A DNA stretch of 14,166 bases from Paracoccaceae bacterium. Lineage in GTDB: Bacteria; Pseudomonadota; Alphaproteobacteria; Rhodobacterales; Rhodobacteraceae. Of this stretch, positions 1 to 6,968 are shown one piece after another. The notes under the pieces are model-generated. The model made no database searches, was not told the origin of the DNA, and saw only the letters and a list, made by a program, of their open reading frames with translations. Every line of letters begins with the position of its first letter. The stretch's first letter is position 1. Both the position numbers and the translations under genes were made by a program. The stretch spans positions 1-14,166 of the forward strand of contig NVQY01000158.1 in assembly GCA_002400675.1 (NCBI GenBank), read 5' to 3'.

Positions 1-1069
1 AAACCAACCGATGACGGCTGGCGGTTAGCGCCATTTCGCGCCCATCCATACCGGGCGCGGGCCAGTAGACGCCCGCGCCCGCCACCTGCCAATCGGCAGA
101 GGGCAGCACATAATCGACCCGCAACCGGCCCACGCGCGGCCAATCGACCGTGTCCAGCGCATTGTCGCCCTCATGCCCCTGATCATCCGCCATCGCGGCC
201 CCGTCGCTGCGCGGTTGCGGGTCTTGCAGGCGCCGGTCGGTCAGAAGGGTTCGAATTGCAACCTGGCGTCCGTCGCTGTCGTTGGGATCAAGGTTGCCCC
301 CCCCGGCAAGGACAAAGCGCCCGGTTACAGGTGGGGGAAACGCGCCGTCCAACAGCTTGCGCCAGAACAGGATTTCGTCGTGGTTGCGCCGCCCATTGCG
401 GTCCTCGGCCCCGTCAAATACCGGCGGGCCAGCCTGAAAAGTCATCAGGGTCATCCCTACCCCATCCGGCAAACGGATCGGCACAAGCCAGTGGCCGGTA
501 CTGGACAGGCGCTGAATTTCAAGGGCCTCTGACGACGGAAACGGCGTCCCGTCAGGGTGTTGCGGCAACAAGGCGTTAGGCAGATCGCGCCACAGCAGCG
601 CGCTATAGTCGCGCGCCTGATCTGGCAGGATGGCAAACCGCGACAGGACGGCCATTCCGCCCCGCCCGCTGAAGGCTCCAAAGCCTTGCGCGTCGCCCGG
701 CCCGCCGGTGCGCCCGTCGCCGTCAAGGTCCAGATCACTGGCCAGCCCAGCATTCGGTTGGGGTGCATACGTATAGGGATAGTCCACCCCCGCATCGCGC
801 AAAAGATCGACAAAGGCCGCCAGCGCAACGCCGTCGTAATCCCAGTCAAACCCCTGCACCGCCAGTATATCCGGTGCCGTGCGGGCAATCACCTGAACCA
901 CGGCTGCAATCTGCGCGTCCTTGCCGCGCCGGATATCGCGCAGCAACACCCCCGGCCCGTCCCGGTTAAGTTCAACGTTGAAACTGGCCACGCGCAGGGT
1001 ATCGGCAAGGGCGGAAAACGACAGCAGGATCAGGGCGACTGCCCCGCAAAGTGCCCGCACGGGGATCAT
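1..1069 (-). CDS. Endonuclease/exonuclease/phosphatase-fold exported protein, 3' end outside window
   Basis: Reading from ATG at 1069, 356 codons stay open to the window edge, so the C-terminus is missing. Residues 1-22 look like a signal peptide (hydrophobic core, then S-A-L-A before D-T), which points to the periplasm. The fold is indicated by the N-terminal RVASFNVEL strand (26-34), ILAVQGFDWD (68-77), NLDPNDSDGR (259-268), RVDYVLPSAD (317-326) and SRHRLV at the edge. Canonical catalytic positions are altered. The usual Q-E is Q72-G73, the His of the central strand is Q212 (TFQAGPP), and G-D-x-N reads G256-G-G-N259; H353 is kept. It may bind without catalysing. The start overlaps the stop of the upstream membrane-protein gene as ATGA, so the two are very probably co-transcribed and translationally coupled. 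The family call is fairly sure; the substrate is unknown. Confidence 0.75.
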   Translation of the reverse strand, partial: MIPVRALCGAVALILLSFSALADTLRVASFNVELNRDGPGVLLRDIRRGKDAQIAAVVQVIARTAPDILAVQGFDWDYDGVALAAFVDLLRDAGVDYPYTYAPQPNAGLASDLDLDGDGRTGGPGDAQGFGAFSGRGGMAVLSRFAILPDQARDYSALLWRDLPNALLPQHPDGTPFPSSEALEIQRLSSTGHWLVPIRLPDGVGMTLMTFQAGPPVFDGAEDRNGRRNHDEILFWRKLLDGAFPPPVTGRFVLAGGGNLDPNDSDGRQVAIRTLLTDRRLQDPQPRSDGAAMADDQGHEGDNALDTVDWPRVGRLRVDYVLPSADWQVAGAGVYWPAPGMDGREMALTASRHRLV

Positions 1070-1899
1070 GCAGCCTGCATGGCCTGCGCGTTGGCATAGG
1101 CCCGGCGGCGCTTTTCCTCGATCAGATCGGCGATACGGGTCATCGCCACGCCGCGCATGATCATGCTGGCGGGCAGAAAGGACCACGCGCTCATCGTCCA
1201 GATCATGGTTTGCGGGTTTTCGAACATCATCGGACTGCCCCAATCGCCCGCCGCCTTGACCACGGCGGGGATGATGAACGGTAGCAGAACGCCAAAGATA
1301 ATGTTGACCCGGCCATCGCGATGCAGCCGGTAAACCACATCGCCGCCGGTGGTCGGGTCAAACAGCGGAAGATTAACCCAGACGTTGAAGGCCCCGTTGC
1401 CGGTTGGCCAGCCCAGAATACGCACGGCAAACAGAAACGATGTGACCGTCAGCAAGGCAATCAGATACGACACCCCGGCCGATATCCGCACGGTTTCCAC
1501 GACCGTCTGCGAGGTGCCCGGCGGCAGCATCAGAACCACCAGACGGACCGGCGAATACGGAAAGTCCAGACCGTTGCCGATCCCGGCCCCGATATTGCTG
1601 AGCAGCATCGTCAGATTGGTAGGATGGTAGGTGTTGTTGCTGACCAGTGTCAGAATGACCACGGTGGCAAACAGGGCGAAATAACGAATTCGGTTCAGCG
1701 GCGGTGCATCGCGGAACTCAACAAAACTGGGAAAGTGGGAATTGTATTCCACAAACGTCAGCATCGCCGCCAGCAACGCCAGCAGCACGCTCATTTCGAT
1801 GGATGTATCGGTCGCACGCGGCAGCAACAACGAAGGCGTTGCAACCAGCATGGCCACCAATAATCCGCGCATAGCTGCGCCTGATGTGCGTGCAAACAC
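1066..1899 (-). CDS. Conserved multi-pass membrane protein of unknown function
   Basis: The product has 277 residues with several hydrophobic segments: about 10-27, 36-50, 72-88, 121-129, 143-163 and 200-218. A basic C-terminal tail (EEKRRRAYANAQ) is probably cytosolic. I recognise no domain or catalytic motif. The start is GTG at 1899, chosen because a GAAGGG Shine-Dalgarno sequence lies about 8 bases upstream; an ATG nine codons further in (MRGLL) is a possible alternative. It is the first gene of a two-gene unit, its TGA overlapping the start of the phosphatase-fold protein by four bases. An intrinsic terminator (2161-2195) separates it from leuD, so it needs its own promoter. A function in the envelope together with its exported partner is only an inference from the overlap. 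Confidence 0.7.
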   Translation of the reverse strand: MFARTSGAAMRGLLVAMLVATPSLLLPRATDTSIEMSVLLALLAAMLTFVEYNSHFPSFVEFRDAPPLNRIRYFALFATVVILTLVSNNTYHPTNLTMLLSNIGAGIGNGLDFPYSPVRLVVLMLPPGTSQTVVETVRISAGVSYLIALLTVTSFLFAVRILGWPTGNGAFNVWVNLPLFDPTTGGDVVYRLHRDGRVNIIFGVLLPFIIPAVVKAAGDWGSPMMFENPQTMIWTMSAWSFLPASMIMRGVAMTRIADLIEEKRRRAYANAQAMQAA

Positions 1900-1926
1900 T
1901 GTTCGATCCCTTCAAACTGGACAGGC

Positions 1927-1954
1927 GTGATACGTTGCCGCGCCTTTGTTCCAA
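1927..1954 (-). promoter_or_regulatory. Candidate promoter of the membrane-protein/phosphatase-fold operon
   Basis: On the minus strand a TTGGAA hexamer (1954-1949) and a TATCAC hexamer (1932-1927) are 16 bases apart, each matching 4 of 6 sigma-70 consensus positions. Initiation would fall near 1920 and give a leader of about 20 bases containing the GAAGGG ribosome binding site. A promoter is needed here because a terminator stands upstream at 2161-2195. The match is modest. In the rest of 1900-2160 I see no gene or other clear signal. Confidence 0.3.
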
Positions 1955-2160
1955 CTTGATCCCGCCAACTTGGACGGTATGCCTCATTTTGGCCTTATTT
2001 GTGCCTTCATTCGGCCAGGCACTCAAGCCGTTGAACCGCCCAACGGGCAATTTTGGCTAAGATCATGGCGATACTGGTGCGTCTTTGCATCAAGTCCGGC
2101 CCGCCTTATGGCCAGACGCATTGGCGTCCACAACATCTTGTAGCGGCACGGACAGATGCG

Positions 2161-2195
2161 AAAAAAAAGCCATGGGCCGCCTTGCAAAGCGGCCC
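2161..2195 (-). terminator. Intrinsic terminator of the leu operon
   Basis: On the minus strand, starting 34 bases after the leuD stop, a perfect 7-bp GC stem (GGGCCGC / GCGGCCC; 2195-2189 and 2180-2174) closes an 8-base loop. Five bases later comes a run of eight T. This is a textbook Rho-independent terminator. It separates leuD from the membrane-protein gene that follows on the same strand. Confidence 0.9.
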
Positions 2196-2228
2196 AAAAG
2201 CGGTCTCTGGGGGAAAGGCGACCCTAGA

Positions 2229-2834
2229 TCAGACCCACGGGCGTTCCACGGCTGCTTTGGCCTCGAACCCGTCGATGGCGGCGACCTTGTTCAGGGTCAG
2301 GCCGATGTCATCCAACCCTTCTAACAGACAGTGTTTCTTGAAGGAATCCACTTCGAAGGCAAACACTTCGCCATCGGAGGTGGTCACGGTCTGGGCCTCA
2401 AGATCGACGGTCATCCGGGCGTTTTCGCCTTTTTCCGCGTCCTGCATCAACACGTCGACCACCTCTTTGGGCAGGACGATCGGCAGGATGCCATTCTTGA
2501 AACAATTGCTGAAAAAGATGTCGGCAAAACTGGTCGAGATCACACAGCGGATGCCGAAATCCTTGATCGCCCAAGGCGCATGTTCACGCGACGACCCACA
2601 GCCGAAATTGTCGCCTGCCACCAGAACTTCGGTGTTGCGATAGGCCGGTTTGTTCAGCACGAAATCGGGCCGTTCATTGCGGTCGTCGTCATAGCGCATC
2701 TCGTCAAACAGGTTCACGCCAAGGCCCGAGCGTTTGATGGTTTTGAGGAACAGCTTGGGGATGATCATGTCGGTGTCGATATTGATCAGCGGCATAGGGG
2801 CCGCGACCCCGGTGATTTTGGTGAATTTTTCCAT
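2229..2834 (-). CDS. leuD: 3-isopropylmalate dehydratase small subunit LeuD
   Basis: This is the small (swivel-domain) subunit of isopropylmalate isomerase, which with LeuC converts 2-isopropylmalate to 3-isopropylmalate in leucine synthesis in the cytosol. The 201-residue length is normal. Visible signatures are MEKFTKITG at the N-terminus, [10 protein letters not shown] (18-27), and the conserved [17 protein letters not shown] block (74-90). The ATG at 2834 is preferred over in-frame upstream starts because it has GGAG seven bases upstream and gives the family N-terminus; upstream starts would run into the DUF4276 gene. The RBS and first 11 codons lie inside a 44-bp direct repeat whose other copy sits 1847 bases upstream, on the far side of the inserted ATPase/DUF4276 pair. 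The DUF4276 stop is one base before this ATG, so leuD is probably now translationally coupled to the inserted genes. The coding sequence appears intact. Confidence 0.97.
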   Translation of the reverse strand: MEKFTKITGVAAPMPLINIDTDMIIPKLFLKTIKRSGLGVNLFDEMRYDDDRNERPDFVLNKPAYRNTEVLVAGDNFGCGSSREHAPWAIKDFGIRCVISTSFADIFFSNCFKNGILPIVLPKEVVDVLMQDAEKGENARMTVDLEAQTVTTSDGEVFAFEVDSFKKHCLLEGLDDIGLTLNKVAAIDGFEAKAAVERPWV

Positions 2835-2846
2835 GTTAGTCTCCGA
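2803..2846 (-). repeat. 44-bp direct repeat, leuD-proximal copy
   Basis: This copy contains the leuD GGAG ribosome binding site, the ATG and the first 11 codons (through most of the Ala codon). It matches 4650-4693 at 43 of 44 positions in the same orientation. The one difference (2829 versus 4676) makes codon 2 GAA (Glu) here and GAT (Asp) in the other copy. Identity breaks off cleanly on both sides. The two copies bracket the ATPase/DUF4276 module, as expected for an insertion that duplicated or replaced its target. No terminal inverted repeats of transposon quality accompany it. Confidence 0.95.
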
Positions 2847-3396
2847 TTGTAACGGCAAGGTGCCTGAGGCTAGCCACCGTGTGGCCAAAACTTTTCGAAT
2901 TGTTGTTGTCGACATCCAAATGTTGCGCGATGTCGTTTGCGCGCATGATCTTGCCCGGCCCTCTATTTGAAAGTCGCCTCAAAACCTCTGAAGGCTGGGG
3001 AATATCATCCGGGTTACCCCGAACCGAATTCGGTCTGCTGCCTTGTGTAAGATACCCCGCCATTTCAAGCGCAAGAGGATCGCCCAGAAACCAAGCCTCC
3101 AGTTCCTGACACACGATCCGTACGGTTGTTTTGGCTTCTTTGCCGGCGTTTCGAGCGAACACCTTTAGAGTTTCTTTTCTGGCGATACAGTCTCCATTGT
3201 CATTATCACGAAGTATCAGGAACGATGTATCTGGAGTATTCCAGTTTGGTAGCTTGATACGAACGGACCGTTCCAAGTCCTGTACCCCCTGATGCGGCAA
3301 AATTTGGATCAGTGAAGCGTCCAGCCCAAGTTTTGGAATCAGATGGTCCAGCGTGGTCTTCATGCTTTTTTCCTCAACAAAGATAACCAGCGTCAT
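2836..3396 (-). CDS. DUF4276-type, TOPRIM-like protein, partner of the adjacent ATPase
   Basis: The 186-residue product resembles the DUF4276 family, which is related to the TOPRIM fold of OLD-type nucleases. Candidate metal-binding acids are E8/E9 in the first strand (VIFVEEK), the acidic motif LRDNDNGD (62-69; D64, D66 and D69) and E98/E100 in [11 protein letters not shown] (96-106). HQGVQDLE (35-42) is also typical. The ATG at 3396 overlaps the ATPase stop as ATGA, so the two are a coupled pair. Its last three codons and TAA come from the 44-bp repeat, that is, from the leuD leader. Hence the native C-terminus of this protein may have been changed at the junction. GC is lower than in neighbouring genes. 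A nuclease-like effector role is inferred from the fold and partner. The family call is fairly confident; the function is not known from sequence. Confidence 0.8.
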   Translation of the reverse strand: MTLVIFVEEKSMKTTLDHLIPKLGLDASLIQILPHQGVQDLERSVRIKLPNWNTPDTSFLILRDNDNGDCIARKETLKVFARNAGKEAKTTVRIVCQELEAWFLGDPLALEMAGYLTQGSRPNSVRGNPDDIPQPSEVLRRLSNRGPGKIMRANDIAQHLDVDNNNSKSFGHTVASLRHLAVTIGD

Positions 3397-4607
3397 GCGG
3401 GATCAACTCCGGCAAAAAGGTTTTCGCGCCATAACCAACCCGGCCTGTCCCCTGCGTCGACAAACGACTTGAGCAGTGCATCGTCTGCCGCCCGATGAAT
3501 TGTGCTGTAACCGGCCTCTTTCTTGAGCCAAAAAATTGAAGAAAGCGGAACTGCGTTTAGAAAGTCTGGTGAGTGGGTGGTAACAAATACCTGACCCTCG
3601 CCCCTTCGTCGATGGGCGTAATCCGCAAACTCCTCAGCAAGGATCGTAAGTAGGCTCGGGTAAAGTTGATTTTCAGGCTCCTCTACGCAAAGCAGAGGAT
3701 GCGGGTTTGGGTCCGCCAGAAGGGCAAGATACGCGAACATCTTGATAGTTCCATCTGATACTGAACGGGCGATAAAGGAAGTATCAAATGCCTCATCCCG
3801 GAATCGAAGCACTACCCGGCCATCGCCGGTATCCTGCGCAATCACTTCGGCTATGCCCGGAACACGATCTGCCATTCTTTTGATAACATCTGAAAAAATT
3901 TTCGGGTGATCGTCATGTAAATATTGCGCATAGAGCGCAAGATTGTCACCTGACGCACTTAGGTGCTCTGCCGGTGCCGCATCCGGCTCCCCGCGCGCAT
4001 CAGCAATATGAAAATCGCTGACGGTCCATTGCTCTATCAGTGAACGAAGTTGGCTGGCAGCATCAAAATCATTGAGTTGCCCTAGCGCCTTGATGGCCAG
4101 AAAGTATGGTTTGTCCAACTGATAAGTTTCACGGGGCAGTGTTTTGTAATCTACATCAGGATTAAAGGCATCATCCGTTTCTTTTACAGCCTCACCAATA
4201 CCATTTCGGAAGTCAAGAAAATGATACGGGGATCCAGTGTGCAGAGCGCGCCTGAATCTGAGAATTTCCCTTTTTACGGTTGTTCTGCGCTCATGCTCCG
4301 CAATCTCAATCGAGTACGTAACTAGCCGGGATACATCCTCATCCTCGAAATCCAGCTTGACTTTGAGCTGAATTAGAATTGTATCCTTTTCGCTTCCACG
4401 GGATACAACCTGTGTAAACCCACCTCTCTTTTGAAGCGCTGATCGCACGTCACCGATCAAACAATCCTTGAGGAATTCAAACACGTCAATCAGAGTGGAC
4501 TTTCCCGAACCATTGGCACCAACCAGCACAGCAAATCCTGGAATGTTGTTCATCTCAACGTCTTTGAGTGCCTTGAAGTTTTTTACCTTAATGGATTGTA
4601 TTTGCAC
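3393..4607 (-). CDS. AAA ATPase (AAA_21 / OLD-like, ABC-type head), candidate defence ATPase
   Basis: The protein has 404 residues. It opens with the SMC/RecF-like IQSIKVKNFKAL, followed by Walker A GANGSGKS (30-37). An ABC-like signature SVSDGT lies at 282-287, Walker B LLCVEEPEN at 305-313 (with E309/E310) and an H-loop TTHSPDF (343-349, H345). The long middle part (about 60-270) is divergent. The start is GTG at 4607, with AGAGG seven bases upstream. The gene is preceded by a 23-codon leuD stub that stops two bases before this GTG, and it overlaps the TOPRIM-like gene by four bases. GC is uneven but clearly lower than the flanks: the row 4141-4200 is 37% by hand count, against 70% at 5341-5400 in leuC. 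ATPases of this class pair with TOPRIM nucleases in OLD, Gabija and PARIS systems; anti-phage action here is inference. A DNA-repair role is the main alternative. Confidence 0.87.
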   Translation of the reverse strand: MQIQSIKVKNFKALKDVEMNNIPGFAVLVGANGSGKSTLIDVFEFLKDCLIGDVRSALQKRGGFTQVVSRGSEKDTILIQLKVKLDFEDEDVSRLVTYSIEIAEHERRTTVKREILRFRRALHTGSPYHFLDFRNGIGEAVKETDDAFNPDVDYKTLPRETYQLDKPYFLAIKALGQLNDFDAASQLRSLIEQWTVSDFHIADARGEPDAAPAEHLSASGDNLALYAQYLHDDHPKIFSDVIKRMADRVPGIAEVIAQDTGDGRVVLRFRDEAFDTSFIARSVSDGTIKMFAYLALLADPNPHPLLCVEEPENQLYPSLLTILAEEFADYAHRRRGEGQVFVTTHSPDFLNAVPLSSIFWLKKEAGYSTIHRAADDALLKSFVDAGDRPGWLWRENLFAGVDPA

Positions 4608-4609
4608 TA

Positions 4610-4681
4610 CTATACCTCTCTACCGTCCGGCACCCTAACGGTAATCATTGCGACCCCGGTGATTTTGGTGAATTTATCCAT
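4610..4681 (-). pseudogene. leuD 5' stub: duplicated RBS, start and 11 codons, read as a 23-codon minigene
   Basis: From ATG at 4681 the frame reads [11 protein letters not shown], matching the LeuD N-terminus except Asp for Glu at position 2. It then crosses the junction into unrelated sequence (MITVRVPDGREV) and ends at TAG, 4612-4610. The GGAG ribosome binding site seven bases upstream is intact, so ribosomes probably still initiate here. The stop lies two bases before the ATPase GTG, an arrangement that favours re-initiation. This is either the remnant of the original leuD start or an element-borne copy. No function of the peptide is claimed. Confidence 0.8.
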
Positions 4682-4693
4682 GTTAGTCTCCGA
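4650..4693 (-). repeat. 44-bp direct repeat, HdeD-proximal copy
   Basis: This is the second copy of the leuD RBS/start segment (43/44 identical to 2803-2846). On its upstream side it abuts a small GC hairpin (4694-4708, stem CGGGG/CCCCG, loop of five) after the HdeD-like gene; that hairpin is absent next to the leuD-proximal copy. The 4693/4694 border therefore probably preserves the ancestral leader of leuD. Confidence 0.95.
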
Positions 4694-4713
4694 CGGGGCT
4701 GATCCCCGGTTTG

Positions 4714-5241
4714 TTACTGGTCGATACGATTTTTGAGCGCACGCAGGAAAAAGGCCAGCATGACCAGCCCGGCTCCGTTGAACAAAAGTTCAATGCCCAG
4801 AAGAATACCAAGCAGACTCGGGGCGATCACAAAGAAATTGGCGGTGATGTAACCGGCCAGCAGGAGCGACAGGGCACCAGACAGCAGCATCGGCCAGAAG
4901 AACGGCGTGGTGCGCATCTGATACGCGGTAATCAGCCGGGTAACGCCGCTGGCCGCAAAGATGATTGTCACCAGCGTGGCAAGCGAAATGACGCCTTCCA
5001 AGGGCCGGAATATCAGGGACGCCCCGAGGAACAGCATCAACAGGCCCAGCGCGAGTCCCATCCATTTGGCCCCGCCCTCACCGCTAAACCCCGCAAATAT
5101 CTGGATGCCTCCGGATATGGCGAACATGAACCCGGCCAGCACGGTGACGGTTACGGAAGCGGCGATCGGATTGGCCAGCACAACGAAACCGAACACAATC
5201 GAAAGGATGCCGAGGATAAGCCATTTGACCCAGATTTTCAT
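4714..5241 (-). CDS. HdeD-like (DUF308) small membrane protein
   Basis: The 175-residue protein is almost entirely hydrophobic, with about six membrane segments: near 7-24, 31-53, 61-80, 86-103, 115-137 and 140-167. The N-terminus MKIWVKWLILGILSIVFGF, the repeated small-residue helices and the length fit the HdeD/DUF308 family, named after an E. coli membrane protein linked to acid resistance. No catalytic motif is present. The ATG at 5241 has an AGGAG site about eight bases upstream. It lies 30 bases after the leuC stop and before the leuD leader, so it is co-transcribed with the leucine genes. Its relation to leucine synthesis is unclear; sharing the operon may be incidental. The family call is good, while any acid-stress role here is only inferred from the family name. 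Confidence 0.85.
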   Translation of the reverse strand: MKIWVKWLILGILSIVFGFVVLANPIAASVTVTVLAGFMFAISGGIQIFAGFSGEGGAKWMGLALGLLMLFLGASLIFRPLEGVISLATLVTIIFAASGVTRLITAYQMRTTPFFWPMLLSGALSLLLAGYITANFFVIAPSLLGILLGIELLFNGAGLVMLAFFLRALKNRIDQ

Positions 5242-5271
5242 TTGATAACTCCTATTACAACTGTCATCTGC

Positions 5272-6675
5272 TTACAGCATTTTCCGCACATCCGTCAGCT
5301 TTCCGGTGATTGCCGCCGCTGCGGCCATGATCGGGCTGACCAGATGGGTGCGCCCTCCGCGGCCCTGACGCCCTTCAAAGTTGCGGTTCGAGGTGGCGGC
5401 GCAACGTTCGCCCGGTTCCAGCTGATCCGGGTTCATCGCCAGACACATAGAGCACCCCGCGAGGCGCCATTCAAAGCCGGCATCGGTGAAAATCTGCGCC
5501 AGCCCCTCTTCTTCGGCCTGCAAACGCACCAGACCAGAACCGGGCACGATCATCGCCCGCATCCCGTCCTTGATCTTTTTACCCTTGAGGATACCGGCAG
5601 CGGCGCGCAGATCTTCGATCCGCCCGTTGGTGCACGATCCAATGAATACGGTGTCGATTTCGACCTCGGTCAGCGGCGTGCCGGGGGTCAGGCCCATGTA
5701 GTCCAGCGCGCGTTGAACCGCCCCTACCTTGCCACCCTCGAAATCCGCAGGTGCGGGCACGTTCGAGGTGATCGGCAGCACGTCTTCGGGCGAGGTGCCC
5801 CATGTCACGACTGGGGCGATGTCTTCTGCGGCGATGGTGATCACTTCGTCCCAAACCGCATCGTCGTCGGTGAACAGGGTTTTCCACCACGCAAGCGCGG
5901 CCTCCCACTGTGCGCCCTTTGGCGCGTGGGGGCGGCCCATGACATAATCATAAGTGGTTTGATCCGGCGCGATCAGACCGGCGCGCGCGCCGCCCTCAAT
6001 CGCCATGTTGCAGACGGTCATGCGGCCTTCCATCGACAGATCGCGAATCGCCTCGCCGCAATACTCGATCACATAGCTGGTGCCGCCGGCGGTGCCGGTC
6101 TTGCCGATCACCGACATGGTGATGTCCTTGGCGGTGACGCCGGGGGACAGTTTTCCGGTGATCTCGACCTTCATGTTCTTGGATTTCTTCTGGATCAGCG
6201 TTTGCGTGGCCAGAACATGTTCCACCTCTGACGTGCCGATGCCATGCGCCAGCGCGCCGAATGCGCCATGGGTGGCGGTGTGGCTGTCGCCGCACACCAC
6301 GGTCATACCCGGCAGGGTCCAGCCCTGTTCGGGACCGACGATATGCACGATACCCTGACGGATGTCGCTGACCGGGTAGTAATGGATGCCAAAATCACGG
6401 GCGTTCTTGTCCAGCGCCTCGACCTGAATGCGGCTTTGTTCGTTCTTGATGCCCTGTTCACGGTCCGGCGTTGTTGGTACGTTGTGATCGGGCACGGCGA
6501 TGGTCTTGTCGGGTGCGCGCACCGGGCGGTTCAACAGGCGCAGGCCCTCAAAGGCTTGCGGGCTGGTCACTTCGTGCACCAGATGGCGGTCGATATACAG
6601 CAGGCAGGTGCCATCGTCGGATTGATCCGCGACATGGGCATCCCAGATTTTGTCATAAAGCGTTTTGGGGGACAT
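5272..6675 (-). CDS. leuC: 3-isopropylmalate dehydratase large subunit LeuC
   Basis: This is the aconitase-family large subunit of isopropylmalate isomerase; with LeuD it interconverts 2- and 3-isopropylmalate using a [4Fe-4S] cluster in the cytosol. The 467-residue length is standard. The cluster ligands are C348 (SCTNGR), C408 and C411 (GCSMCLAMN). Other signatures are [14 protein letters not shown] (29-42), VPDHNVPTT (61-69), [13 protein letters not shown] (128-140) and [16 protein letters not shown] (430-445). ATG at 6675 is preferred over an in-frame ATG ten codons upstream. It has AGAGG five bases upstream and gives the usual [11 protein letters not shown] start. It is the first gene of the operon leuC - HdeD-like - ATPase - DUF4276 - leuD and has a long structured leader, so transcript-level regulation is plausible. 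Confidence 0.98.
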   Translation of the reverse strand: MSPKTLYDKIWDAHVADQSDDGTCLLYIDRHLVHEVTSPQAFEGLRLLNRPVRAPDKTIAVPDHNVPTTPDREQGIKNEQSRIQVEALDKNARDFGIHYYPVSDIRQGIVHIVGPEQGWTLPGMTVVCGDSHTATHGAFGALAHGIGTSEVEHVLATQTLIQKKSKNMKVEITGKLSPGVTAKDITMSVIGKTGTAGGTSYVIEYCGEAIRDLSMEGRMTVCNMAIEGGARAGLIAPDQTTYDYVMGRPHAPKGAQWEAALAWWKTLFTDDDAVWDEVITIAAEDIAPVVTWGTSPEDVLPITSNVPAPADFEGGKVGAVQRALDYMGLTPGTPLTEVEIDTVFIGSCTNGRIEDLRAAAGILKGKKIKDGMRAMIVPGSGLVRLQAEEEGLAQIFTDAGFEWRLAGCSMCLAMNPDQLEPGERCAATSNRNFEGRQGRGGRTHLVSPIMAAAAAITGKLTDVRKML

Positions 6676-6723
6676 GTGTCCTCTCCCGTAGTTTGGAAAT
6701 GTCAAAAAGGGTGGCGGTGCCGG

Positions 6724-6822
6724 TTACAGGCAAGCCAGAACGGTGCGGGTCGCGCCAAAGAACCGTTCGCGCAGGCGGGCACGGTCTTGCAGGTTCATAA
6801 CGCGGTCGCAAACATGGCTCAT
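6724..6822 (-). CDS. Possible 32-residue leader ORF upstream of leuC
   Basis: In the leuC leader an ATG at 6822 opens 32 codons to TAA, ending 48 bases before the leuC start. The peptide runs MSHVCDRVMNLQDRARLRER, then ends in VLACL; it is Arg-rich with four leucines, all CTG. Its ribosome binding site is weak (GGGCAG). The position suits a leader peptide or an upstream ORF, but it lacks the run of leucine codons expected of classical leu attenuation, and no terminator is obvious after it. A chance ORF is quite possible. Confidence 0.3.
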   Translation of the reverse strand: MSHVCDRVMNLQDRARLRERFFGATRTVLACL

Positions 6823-6872
6823 ACTGCCCAAGTACAGAGGCCGGGCCAGTCAATCAAGCACCCAAGCAACGT

Positions 6873-6947
6873 TTCGCCGGTGCGAATATGCCTGTTGTGC
6901 CCGCATCCGCCTTGGCATAAAGGGCACAAGCCCGCCGTGTTGCGGGC
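6873..6947 (-). promoter_or_regulatory. Three consecutive stem-loops in the leuC leader
   Basis: In the presumed leuC 5' leader three perfect stems follow each other. The first is GCCCGC/GCGGGC around a 6-base loop (6947-6930). The second is TTGTGCCC/GGGCACAA around 19 bases (6929-6895), starting at the very next base. The third is TTCGC/GCGAA around 4 bases (6886-6873). They lie between the likely promoter and the small leader ORF. This may be a regulatory RNA leader; no known riboswitch class was recognised. Confidence 0.4.
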
Positions 6948-6968
6948 AAATCCCAAGGAATTATTGAA

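Noticed and set aside
2835..2915. Upstream in-frame extension of leuD by 27 codons
   Set aside because: It would lie inside the DUF4276 gene, has no family similarity, and the ATG at 2834 has an ideal ribosome binding site and the normal LeuD N-terminus.
2859..4634. GGTGCC in inverted orientation near both ends of the inserted module (2859-2864 and 4629-4634), with GATT outside each
   Set aside because: A 6-bp match with unequal spacing (10 versus 8 bases) is too short to call terminal inverted repeats.
4694..4708. GC hairpin after the HdeD-like gene as a terminator
   Set aside because: The stem is only 5 bp with no T tract, and the leuD RBS segment follows immediately, so it is more likely a leader or mRNA-stability feature.
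4711..6231. A 506-codon open frame on the plus strand, opposite leuC and the HdeD-like gene
   Set aside because: It is antisense to two well-supported genes, its product is low-complexity and rich in Gln, His, Arg and Gly, and it is typical of an open antisense frame in high-GC DNA.
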